Source: Idiomarina seosinensis (GTDB lineage: Bacteria > Pseudomonadota > Gammaproteobacteria > Enterobacterales > Alteromonadaceae). From it: a DNA stretch of 64,000 nucleotides. Both the position numbers and the translations under genes were made by a program. This document shows, one piece after another, positions 57,901 to 64,000 of the stretch; position 1 is the stretch's first letter, and each line of letters begins with the position of its first letter. The notes beneath the pieces were generated by a model, which ran no database searches, was not told where the DNA came from, and worked only from the letters and a program-made list of their open reading frames with translations. The stretch covers positions 682,001-746,000 of the forward strand of contig NZ_PIQF01000001.1 in the NCBI RefSeq assembly GCF_003987275.1, given 5' to 3'.

Positions 57901-58126
57901 AGAAGGGTTGTTATCGAGAGTCAGGCCAATCGCTATAACCACGCTCACGACATTGTGCGGTATAGCGCCGTTGGTATTTATTCCCGGCGAAGGCACCGAG
58001 TTATATCGCGGTGTTGGTATTATCGTGATGTTTGGTCTGATCGGCGCAGCGATAGTAACAGTGGTAACGCTGCCCGCGCTATCGGTGCTTGCATTAAAAC
58101 AAAGGGAGAAAAAACTTCAGCACTGA
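54986..58126 (+). CDS. RND efflux pump permease (HAE-1-like)
   Basis: 1046 residues from the ATG at 54986 (GAGGAG 4 nt upstream; ATG 54992 possible). The topology fits 12 membrane segments with two large periplasmic loops. The start has PGATPQDIEKEI, the TM4 region GMTLDNTIVVLESIE, and TM10 LMGTVINNPILVIER. In AcrB, TM4 has Asp407-Asp408 and TM10 has Lys940; here they are Asp406, Asn407 and Asn947. So only one of the three charged relay residues is kept. Substrates are unknown; the azoR/LysR neighbourhood suggests aromatic or quinone-type compounds. Confidence 0.93.
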   Translation: MLMIEALIRHKHVTIVAVLILCLLGIAAALKIPVQMIPDLEVRTISVQTTWPGATPQDIEKEILVEQEEYLRTVPNLQRMESSASNGQASIELDFPFGIDVTETLILVNNALSQVPNYPDNVDQPRIFSASFSSNAFMYFRVSPLPGNPKNIDMVRMRDYIEDNVRPRMSSVSGVSQVDVSGGAQRQVRIKLNKNSLLSHGLTVNDVEQALRIRNTDTSAGELEQDKRRYLIRTVGRFDSLEEMRTTLLKRDGDQIVRLDDVAQVELTHFELNNESWYKGQQVLSLQVKREMGSNVIDIKYAMLDEVEQINEELLRPAGMEIVLNSDDVRYVEASIQNVLFNIALGALFATLVMYGLMRSTRATLIAVVGIPICTLAGFIGLLLLDRTINVISLAGIAFAIGMTLDNTIVVLESIELERQKGLSAKKAAIAGVQRVWTAVLTSTLTTVMVFLPILFIVQEAGQLYSDIAIAISAAIIASMFVAVTLVPLLSAYFPAHAKTKVTDRLTDAVASLADKTLASKKRQITTVSGTFIIVVGIWWLLTPPAEYLPEGEEAKTFATMSAPPGYNLQTMSAIGDEIRAIFDPALTTEDNQMETEQGLIIPALQTASYSVSPTNIRIIAETRNPDRIEELMDRITEVYQRYPGMRAFATKGSIISSNDGGTRSINVDVGGTDLASVYQAARAIFNRAESVFEQPRIQTSPNSLTLQQPLLEIKPDWSRLREVGIGSDSFGYTIAALTDGAFVGEYFQGDDKIDMYLYSEAGTEVSPQSLEEMPVYQVNGNPIPLSALAEVRETVDTSTVRRVNSRRTVTLNIIPPDSVALENGVEVVRDNVIGYLREQGDIGQDITTELSGAADQLAETQAALGQNYVLSIAIVYLLMVAIFANWGYPLLIMLTIPMGISAGILGLALMNGVGELMPLIGLKPFNQPFDMITMLGFLILMGTVINNPILVIERAVYLRDEHGYQLINAVKEGLLSRVRPIAITTLTTLCGIAPLVFIPGEGTELYRGVGIIVMFGLIGAAIVTVVTLPALSVLALKQREKKLQH

Positions 58127-58150
58127 AGTACAGCTCATATTGGCCGATAA
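58124..58150 (+). promoter_or_regulatory. Sigma-28 (FliA) type promoter for the chemoreceptor gene
   Basis: TGAA (consensus TAAA) followed after 15 nt by a perfect GCCGATAA (58143-58150), the flagellar sigma-28 -10 element. It overlaps the last codons of the pump gene and lies about 100 nt before the chemoreceptor ATG. Confidence 0.7.
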
Positions 58151-58248
58151 AGGATTATGCACTAACTTTGACTTTGGTCTAACTTGTTTTGGGTGACTAT
58201 TGTGTAGATTAAGGGTCAAGGCAGTCGTGAATAATCAGAGGAAACGAT

Positions 58249-59889
58249 ATGGGCTTTATTCAGCGCTTTACAATTACTCAACGCCTGGTTGCATTGTTGG
58301 GTATCGCAGCATTTGGCACGGCACTAATGGTCGCGTTTATGATGTTTATTCTAAACGGATTACTGGTCGACGAAGAAAAGCGTAAACTCGACGCGGTACT
58401 CGACTCGGCACACACTATTGTTGAGCATTATTACCAGCAATATCAGCAAGGTAACTTATCTGAGCAACAAGCGCGGGAACAGGCGTTTGCCCGACTCAAT
58501 AAAATTCGCTACGAAGGCAGTGAGTACATTTTCACCTTGAACCAGAAAGGTGTCATGGTGCAACACCCTTTCACTGAGTCGTTAATTGGAAAAAATGTAC
58601 TTGATTATGAAGATCCTGAAGGTACCCGTCTGTTCCAACAAATGGTGACTAAGGCGCGCTCTTCAAACCGCGGAACCGTCGAGTATATTTGGCAAAAAGG
58701 TAGTGATAGCAGTAATTTGGTCCCCAAAATAAGTCGCATTCGGGTATTTGAACCGTGGAATTTGATTATGGGGACAGGCCAGTACACCGATAACATCGCT
58801 TCCATGTTGTGGCAGGAATTCATCAAGCTCGCGGGCTTAGCAGTCGTTCTCTCGGTTCCTTTGTTACTGTTGTTTGTACTTATCATTCGCAGCATTACCC
58901 GCCCAATGAAACATATTAATGCAGCGATGGTTGATATTGCTCAGGGTGAAGGCGATCTGACCCGCCGATTAAACTCAACAGGCTCTGATGAACTCTCATT
59001 ACTAGCCGCCTCTTTTAATGATTTTGTCAGTAAAATTCAGCAATTGGTGCATAACGTCCAGGTAAGTGCCGGCGAAGAGGCACAAGCAGCGGAAAGACTG
59101 TCAGAGTTAAGTAATCAAAGTAGCGCTCAGAGTGATGAATTAAAAGCTCAAACTGAATCAGTAGCAGCAGCTATTAATGAGATGTCGTCCTCTGCCAGCG
59201 AAGTTGCCGAGCACGCGCGTGAGGCAGCGCAATCGGCAAATACAGCTGATGAGGAGTCGGGTCGCTCAGCGGTGATTGTGCGGGAAGCGGTTAATAACAT
59301 TGAGGCACTTACTGGCGAACTGCAAAAAGCAGGCGATCAAGCTCGTTTGTTACAAGACGGTTCAGATAAAATTGGCAATATCCTGGGTGTGATTGTTGCG
59401 ATCGCGGAACAAACCAATCTATTGGCCCTAAATGCGGCGATTGAAGCAGCCCGCGCCGGCGAAGCCGGTCGCGGATTTGCCGTGGTTGCCGACGAAGTCA
59501 GAACATTAGCAACCAGGACACAACAGTCAACCGATGAGATTTCGACCATCGTTGACAGTATCCAGGGGGCTATTAAAGATGTTACCCATATTATTTCAGC
59601 CGTGGAGGACCGCTCGAAAACAACTAATGAAGGGGCGCTTAAAGCTGAGCAAGCGATCGGACAAATTCAGGAAGCGGTGGCCAGTATTTCGTCAATGAAC
59701 GTGCAAATTGCGTCGGCCACGGATGAACAATCTCGTGTTACCCGGGAGTTAAGTGAGAACATTACCGGTATCAGCGACCTCTCTAATGACAATCAGTCAG
59801 CAAATCAACAAGTTGCTCAAGTTAGCCAGCAGTTAACCAAGAACAGTGTTGATCTAAGTCAATTGGTGTCGCGGTTCAAGACAGAATAG
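58249..59889 (+). CDS. Methyl-accepting chemotaxis protein with single Cache domain
   Basis: 546 residues. TM1 ~14-37, a periplasmic sCache_2 domain (~40-185; [31 protein letters not shown], part), TM2 ~190-212, a HAMP domain (~213-265; [27 protein letters not shown], part), and the cytoplasmic signalling hairpin with [19 protein letters not shown] at its tip (~385-405). sCache_2 domains often sense small organic acids; the ligand is unknown. No NWETF-like tail for CheR binding. SD AGAGGAA lies 7 nt before the ATG. It is transcribed from a sigma-28-like promoter. Confidence 0.93.
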   Translation: MGFIQRFTITQRLVALLGIAAFGTALMVAFMMFILNGLLVDEEKRKLDAVLDSAHTIVEHYYQQYQQGNLSEQQAREQAFARLNKIRYEGSEYIFTLNQKGVMVQHPFTESLIGKNVLDYEDPEGTRLFQQMVTKARSSNRGTVEYIWQKGSDSSNLVPKISRIRVFEPWNLIMGTGQYTDNIASMLWQEFIKLAGLAVVLSVPLLLLFVLIIRSITRPMKHINAAMVDIAQGEGDLTRRLNSTGSDELSLLAASFNDFVSKIQQLVHNVQVSAGEEAQAAERLSELSNQSSAQSDELKAQTESVAAAINEMSSSASEVAEHAREAAQSANTADEESGRSAVIVREAVNNIEALTGELQKAGDQARLLQDGSDKIGNILGVIVAIAEQTNLLALNAAIEAARAGEAGRGFAVVADEVRTLATRTQQSTDEISTIVDSIQGAIKDVTHIISAVEDRSKTTNEGALKAEQAIGQIQEAVASISSMNVQIASATDEQSRVTRELSENITGISDLSNDNQSANQQVAQVSQQLTKNSVDLSQLVSRFKTE

Positions 59890-59902
59890 CCTTTATTATT
59901 AT

Positions 59903-59923
59903 GGGGATATTAGTATTATCCCC
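59903..59923. repeat. Inverted repeat after the chemoreceptor gene
   Basis: GGGGATA / TATCCCC, 7-bp perfect stem and 7-nt loop, no U-tract. Possible weak terminator. Confidence 0.5.
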
Positions 59924-59928
59924 TCTGT

Positions 59929-60002
59929 ACCTTTATTCTTTAAAGGTGTAAAATTCGAGTACTTTTACAAGGATGCTGGCTTTTAGTTAAGCGGGTAAAA
60001 GT
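59929..60002 (+). repeat. Nested inverted repeats in the leader region of ccoN
   Basis: ACCTTTA/TAAAGGT (59929-59947) and TGTAAAA/TTTTACA (59947-59969) are perfect 7-bp repeats. The TTTTAC arm can instead pair with GTAAAAGT at 59995-60002 (8 bp with ACTTTTAC at 59961-59968), so two folds exclude each other. I see no clear FNR box in this 151-nt gap. Confidence 0.5.
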
Positions 60003-60040
60003 CACCATTTTCCTGAACTCAATCACCGCGGAATAAAAAG

Positions 60041-61477
60041 ATGAGTCAAACAATTCCACAACAACCGATCGAATATAATATGAAGGTCGTACGGCAATTC
60101 ACCGTTATGACTATTATTTGGGGTATCATCGGCATGGCGTTGGGAGTATTAATTGCGGCACAGTTAGTGTGGCCGGAATTAAACTTTAATACGCCTTGGC
60201 TAACCTACTCCCGACTACGCCCGTTGCATACTAATGCGGTTATTTTTGCATTTGGTACCAGCGCTTTATTTGCAACCTCGTATTACGTGGTGCAAAAAAC
60301 CTGTCGCACACCTTTGTTTTCGAACAAGTTGGCGAGTTTTACCTTCTGGGGCTGGCAAGCAGTTATTGTTTCAGCCGTAATTACCTTACCTTTAGGTTTA
60401 ACCAGTACTAAAGAATACGCAGAGCTGGAATGGCCGATCGATATTCTGATTGCCGTTACCTGGATTGCTTACGCGATTGTGTTCTTTGGTACTCTGGCGA
60501 TACGTAAGACCTCACACATATACGTAGCTAACTGGTTTTATGGTGGCTTTATCGTTGTTATCGCTATGCTTCACATCGTTAACAGCATGGCAGTTCCAGT
60601 ATCATTCACTAAGTCCTATTCAATGTACTCTGGCGCAGTAGATGCCATGATTCAATGGTGGTACGGCCACAATGCGGTTGGTTTCCTGCTGACGGCGGGC
60701 TTTTTGGGAATGATGTATTACTTCGTACCAAAACAAGCTGAGCGTCCAGTCTACTCCTACCGTTTATCGGTTGTGCATTTCTGGGCTCTTATCTCATTGT
60801 ATATTTGGGCTGGCCCGCACCATTTGCACTACACTGCCCTGCCAGACTGGACACAGTCATTGGGTATGGTGATGTCAGTCATTCTGTTTGTGCCTTCATG
60901 GGGCGGTATGATCAACGGTATCATGACGCTGTCTGGTGCCTGGCATAAACTGCGTACCGATCCAATTCTGCGCTTCCTGATTGTGTCTTTGTCGTTCTAT
61001 GGCATGTCGACCTTCGAAGGCCCGATGATGGCGATCAAGTCAGTAAACGCACTATCGCATTACACCGACTGGACTGTTGGTCACGTACACTCTGGAGCTT
61101 TAGGCTGGGTTGCAATGATCACCATCGGCTCTATGTATTATCTGGTACCGCGTTTGTTTAACCAGAAAGAGCTTCACAGTATTAAACTGGTGAATATGCA
61201 CTTCTGGTTACACACTATTGGCGTCGTATTCTACATCGTATCAATGTGGATCTCAGGCGTTATGCAGGGCCTTATGTGGCGCGCGACGAACGCAGACGGC
61301 ACCCTCACCTACAGCTTTGTAGAGAGTGTACAAGCTTCCTATCCATTCTGGGCTGGACGTTTTGTTGGTGGTGTTTTCATTGTTGTTGGGATGCTGTTAA
61401 TGGCGTACAACTGCTACAAAACTATCCAAGCAGGTCGCCGCGAAACGGCTGCCGGTAACATCGTTCAAACAGCCTAA
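60041..61477 (+). CDS. ccoN: Cytochrome cbb3 oxidase subunit I
   Basis: 478 residues with about 12 membrane segments. The catalytic subunit reduces O2 at a heme-b3/CuB site with high affinity. Ligand histidines appear in [13 protein letters not shown] (heme b), [10 protein letters not shown] and [10 protein letters not shown] (CuB), and HVHSGALGW (hemes b and b3). It heads ccoN-O-Q-P. Only a weak SD (GGAA) precedes the ATG. Confidence 0.96.
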   Translation: MSQTIPQQPIEYNMKVVRQFTVMTIIWGIIGMALGVLIAAQLVWPELNFNTPWLTYSRLRPLHTNAVIFAFGTSALFATSYYVVQKTCRTPLFSNKLASFTFWGWQAVIVSAVITLPLGLTSTKEYAELEWPIDILIAVTWIAYAIVFFGTLAIRKTSHIYVANWFYGGFIVVIAMLHIVNSMAVPVSFTKSYSMYSGAVDAMIQWWYGHNAVGFLLTAGFLGMMYYFVPKQAERPVYSYRLSVVHFWALISLYIWAGPHHLHYTALPDWTQSLGMVMSVILFVPSWGGMINGIMTLSGAWHKLRTDPILRFLIVSLSFYGMSTFEGPMMAIKSVNALSHYTDWTVGHVHSGALGWVAMITIGSMYYLVPRLFNQKELHSIKLVNMHFWLHTIGVVFYIVSMWISGVMQGLMWRATNADGTLTYSFVESVQASYPFWAGRFVGGVFIVVGMLLMAYNCYKTIQAGRRETAAGNIVQTA

Positions 61478-61488
61478 GGGAGTTAGCA

Positions 61489-62109
61489 ATGAGTCGCATT
61501 AAACACGAATTTGTTGAAAAGCACCTAGGCTGGTTGTCTGTGCTAATGATTTTAGCGGTATCCATTGGTGGTATCGTTCAAATCACACCGTTGTTGTTTC
61601 AAAGTCAGGTTCAGGAACCTATTGATGGTTTAGAACCATACACTGCTTTGGAGCTTGAAGGCCGCGATATTTACATGCGTGAAGGCTGTGTCCAATGCCA
61701 TAGCCAAATGATTCGACCTTTCCGTGCCGAAACTGAACGCTATGGTCATTATTCATTAGCTGGTGAGCACGTTTGGGAATTTCCATTTTTATGGGGCTCC
61801 AAGCGTACCGGTCCTGACCTGGCTCGTGTCGGTGGTCGTTACAGCGATGAGTGGCACCACGTTCACTTAATGAATCCGCGTAACGTGGTTCCTGAATCTA
61901 ATATGCCGGCGTTTCCATGGTTAGATGAGAATAAACTAACCGGTGAAGATACCGCGAAGAAGATGCAGGTAATGAAGCAACTGGGCGTTCCCTATACCGA
62001 AGAAGATATAGCCGGCGCTCGTGAAGCTGTTCAAGGTAAGACAGAAATGGAAGCCTTGATCGCTTATCTGCAGTCACTTGGTACCGCATTATCACAGGCT
62101 GATAAGTAA
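61489..62109 (+). CDS. ccoO: Cytochrome cbb3 oxidase subunit II (monoheme c)
   Basis: 206 residues. One N-terminal membrane anchor (~15-38), then the heme c motif Cys67-x-x-Cys70-His71 ([12 protein letters not shown]). A later Met in [11 protein letters not shown] is the sixth heme ligand. It passes electrons from CcoP to CcoN. Starts 11 nt after ccoN. Confidence 0.96.
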   Translation: MSRIKHEFVEKHLGWLSVLMILAVSIGGIVQITPLLFQSQVQEPIDGLEPYTALELEGRDIYMREGCVQCHSQMIRPFRAETERYGHYSLAGEHVWEFPFLWGSKRTGPDLARVGGRYSDEWHHVHLMNPRNVVPESNMPAFPWLDENKLTGEDTAKKMQVMKQLGVPYTEEDIAGAREAVQGKTEMEALIAYLQSLGTALSQADK

Positions 62110-62300
62110 TGGGATTTGGTGAATGGCATGGCATTTGGACGATCATAATACTGGTCTTGTTTTTGGCCATCGTTTTATGGTCGTTCTTTAGCCGACGCGC
62201 AAAAAAACAATTTGATGAAGCAGCTAACTCAATTTTTGAAGAAGAGGATGCCTCATCAGTAAAGGACAGCGACAAACCGGAGTCGAAGAAAGATGAGTAG
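62109..62300 (+). CDS. ccoQ: Cytochrome cbb3 oxidase small subunit
   Basis: 63 residues: a membrane segment (~8-28; IWTIIILVLFLAIVLWSFF, part) followed by RRAKKQFDEAANSIFEE and a charged tail. This is the FixQ/CcoQ type, which stabilises the complex. Its ATG overlaps the ccoO stop by 1 nt. Confidence 0.92.
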   Translation: MGFGEWHGIWTIIILVLFLAIVLWSFFSRRAKKQFDEAANSIFEEEDASSVKDSDKPESKKDE

Positions 62301-63243
62301 CTTCTGGAGTGCATGGATAATCGTTTTAACGTTAGGAACCTTAGTCGTTCTAATTTGGTTGCTGCGTTGGAATATGAAAAACTACACCCATATCGAAGAA
62401 GGTCAGGAAATGGACCACGAATTCGATGGGATTGTTGAAATTAATAACCCGCTGCCAAAATGGTGGACCTATTTGTTCTGGGCCTGCTTTGTTTGGGGCT
62501 TCTTGTACCTGGCGCTTTACCCGGGCCTGGGTAATTTCCAGGGCCTGTTAGGCTGGAAAAGTTCTAATCAGGACGTGCAGTCGCTGGAAGAATCACGCCA
62601 GGCAATGGAACAGGCAAAAGAGCAAGGTCTTATCGTAGAGTATGATCGCGCAGTACGTGATGCCGAAGAAAAATACGGGCCAATCTTCGAAGCCTTTGCT
62701 GAGCAATCAATACCTGAGCTGGCTAAGAATGAAGATGCGCTTGACGTTGGTCAACGTCTGTATCTGCAAAACTGTGCTCAATGCCATGGCTCTAATGCGA
62801 TGGGCGGCCCCGGCTTCCCTAACTTAACGGATGACGCCTGGTTATATGGTGGCGCGCCAGAGGACATTAAGCACACGCTGCTAAATGGACGTCAGGGTAA
62901 TATGCCGGCCTTTGGTGAACAGTTCTCCGATAAGGAAATCACTGAATTGGCGAACTATGTCGCCAGCTTAAGTGGTCGCGGTGTTGACCCGAAACTGGCA
63001 GAAGCGGGCAAGCAAAACTATGCCGTTTGTGCTGCTTGTCACGGTCAGGATGGTAAAGGCAATCAACAGCTGGGCGCGCCTAACTTAACCGACAACGTTT
63101 GGTTGTATGGCGGCTCAATCAATAAGATTGAAGAAACCTTACACTATGGACGTAACGGGGTTATGCCGGCCTGGAAAGATATCCTCGGTGAGGATAAAAT
63201 CCACGTAGTTTCGGCTTATATTTATAGTCTTTCCAACGATTAA
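62293..63243 (+). CDS. ccoP: Cytochrome cbb3 oxidase subunit III (diheme c)
   Basis: 316 residues. Two N-terminal membrane segments (~5-25 and ~55-78) lead to HxxM cytochrome c domains with heme motifs Cys161-xx-Cys164-His165 (CAQCHG) and Cys246-xx-Cys249-His250 (CAACHG), each with a later Met (NMPAF, VMPAW). It takes electrons from soluble cytochrome c. It overlaps ccoQ by 8 nt and is followed by a strong terminator. Confidence 0.96.
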   Translation: MSSFWSAWIIVLTLGTLVVLIWLLRWNMKNYTHIEEGQEMDHEFDGIVEINNPLPKWWTYLFWACFVWGFLYLALYPGLGNFQGLLGWKSSNQDVQSLEESRQAMEQAKEQGLIVEYDRAVRDAEEKYGPIFEAFAEQSIPELAKNEDALDVGQRLYLQNCAQCHGSNAMGGPGFPNLTDDAWLYGGAPEDIKHTLLNGRQGNMPAFGEQFSDKEITELANYVASLSGRGVDPKLAEAGKQNYAVCAACHGQDGKGNQQLGAPNLTDNVWLYGGSINKIEETLHYGRNGVMPAWKDILGEDKIHVVSAYIYSLSND

Positions 63244-63258
63244 CGAGCGTTGAACATC

Positions 63259-63284
63259 AAAACCCCGCTACGGCGGGGTTTTTT
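63259..63284 (+). terminator. Rho-independent terminator after ccoP
   Basis: AACCCCGC / GCGGGGTT stem with a 4-nt loop TACG, followed by a run of T residues. Confidence 0.92.
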
Positions 63285-63301
63285 ACATGAGGTAAGTAAT
63301 T

Positions 63302-63799
63302 ATGGTGAAGCCCTGGTATAAGCAGTTTTGGCCTTGGTTTCTAATTTCTGTCCCGGTTGTGGTTATGATTGTATGTGCGATCATCATTTACCTTGCAGTC
63401 ACGCAAGGCAACTTCTCCATGGTCGTCGATGATTATTACAAACGCGGTAAAACAATAAACGCAGTTATTGCCAACGTGCAACGGGCCCAGGAACTGAATA
63501 TTAGTTTTCAGTTTAAAGCGGCTGATGGCAAACTAGCTCTTCGTTATCATTCTGGTGAGCCTGAAGAACTTAGCGCGTTAACCGTTAACTTTGTGCATGC
63601 GACAGACGAGGATAGAGACTTTGTTCGCCGTGTTACTGTCGCCAGTGACGGCATTTATCGAGCCGACATCCCTGCCAATGTCGATAGCAAATGGACAGTG
63701 ACGATTGAACCTTTCGACCGGCAATGGAAAGTAAGCCAAAAATATCGTTTACCAAAAACAGAATGGACACTTGTTGAACCCCTACTCTATGGTGTTTAA
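63302..63799 (+). CDS. ccoH: FixH/CcoH family cbb3 oxidase assembly protein
   Basis: 165 residues. One membrane segment (~9-35) and a periplasmic beta domain with VVDDYYKRGKTIN, the FixH signature region. It helps assemble the cbb3 oxidase. It lies right after the ccoP terminator, so it is likely transcribed by read-through or its own promoter, and it is 2 nt before ccoI. Confidence 0.9.
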   Translation: MVKPWYKQFWPWFLISVPVVVMIVCAIIIYLAVTQGNFSMVVDDYYKRGKTINAVIANVQRAQELNISFQFKAADGKLALRYHSGEPEELSALTVNFVHATDEDRDFVRRVTVASDGIYRADIPANVDSKWTVTIEPFDRQWKVSQKYRLPKTEWTLVEPLLYGV

Positions 63800-63801
63800 C
63801 A

Positions 63802-64000
63802 ATGAAAACAAATCAATCTACTTGTTTTCATTGTTTACAGCCGATTCCCAAAGGAGTCGATTTAACAGTGACTTATCAGCAGCAACAGCAGCCGGTGTGT
63901 TGCGCCGGTTGCCAGGCAGTTGCTGAAACGATTATTGAGCACGGTTTGAGTGCCTTTTATAAGCACCGGGATCCTGACAAACCTCAACAAACGCCGATTT
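63802..64000 (+). CDS. ccoI: CcoI/FixI copper-exporting P-type ATPase (partial, 5' part)
   Basis: Hand translation gives the first 66 residues before the window ends. CFHCLQPIP at 8-16 and QPVCCAGCQAVAETIIEHGL near 32-50 match the N-terminus of CcoI/FixI, where the Cys pairs bind copper. CcoI supplies Cu for the cbb3 CuB site. Starts 2 nt after ccoH, so the two are coupled. Confidence 0.88.
   Translation, partial: MKTNQSTCFHCLQPIPKGVDLTVTYQQQQQPVCCAGCQAVAETIIEHGLSAFYKHRDPDKPQQTPI

Noticed and set aside
60013-60026. FNR-like half-site pair CTGAACTCAATCAC upstream of ccoN
   Set aside because: Only 7 of 10 key bases match and it lies 15 nt before the ATG, too close for an activator site.

Overview
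The window looks like core chromosome of a marine gammaproteobacterium of the Alteromonadales, most like Idiomarina or a close relative. The reasons are the enterobacterial-type gene order pyrD-zapC-rlmL-(glutaredoxin-like)-uup ... rmf-fabA-lonH, the msrC-proQ-prc and ydbH-ynbE-ydbL blocks, several families common in Alteromonadales (DUF3466, DUF2989, DUF2835, DUF6279), a 1614-residue NAD-glutamate dehydrogenase, and many peptidases and sodium-coupled amino-acid carriers. I see no prophage, insertion sequence, CRISPR array or rRNA. There is one tRNA. No stretch above about 300 bases lacks a gene, except the 313 bases between zapC and rlmL, which hold tRNA-fMet. The genus assignment is inference.

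Layout. 1-5054: the C-terminally cut end of a membrane-anchored Mrr-type nuclease, dkgB, a flavodoxin-reductase-like protein, an orphan lipoprotein, and a GAF/GGDEF/EAL c-di-GMP protein. 5145-11111 (minus): LysR, AlkB, YdbH-YnbE-YdbL (envelope bridge) and an exported amidohydrolase, closely packed. 11188-15350: RhtB exporter, a tandem PTPS/QueD-like protein, an M23 peptidase, and an M61 peptidase on the other strand. 15429-18911: an overlapping operon of PilZ protein, LytS-type kinase, LytTR regulator and DUF6279 lipoprotein. 18908-23217: pykA, msrB, DUF2989 and GAPDH. 23253-26111: M14 carboxypeptidase and an AGCS symporter. 26140-30348: zinc-ribbon protein, DUF1315, msrC, an unknown small protein, proQ and prc.

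30420-35887: NSS transporter, NhaC antiporter and pepN. 35937-47432: DUF2835, gdhB, pyrD, zapC, tRNA-fMet (minus), rlmL, a glutaredoxin-like protein and uup. 47436-52114: DUF3466 protein, rmf, and on the minus strand fabA and a Lon-like protease. 52264-58126: LysR divergent from azoR, then an RND adaptor and pump. 58249-59889: a chemoreceptor behind a sigma-28-like promoter. 60041-64000: the cbb3 oxidase genes ccoNOQP, ccoH and the start of ccoI.

How the genes work together: secreted and cytosolic peptidases (M61, M14, M23, Prc, PepN, perhaps the amidohydrolase), amino-acid transporters (AGCS, NSS, RhtB) and NAD-GDH fit growth on peptides and amino acids, with electrons going to a high-affinity cbb3 oxidase. 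Methionine sulfoxide repair (msrB, msrC), AlkB and the AzoR/RND block cover stress.

I found no clearly novel defence or mobile system. The best leads are regulatory or structural: a FabR-like operator inside the fabA promoter, a sigma-28 promoter for the chemoreceptor, a cluster of mutually exclusive hairpins before ccoN, an RND pump lacking two of the usual proton-relay residues, an AGCS carrier with an extra domain of about 100 residues, and an unknown small gene overlapping proQ.
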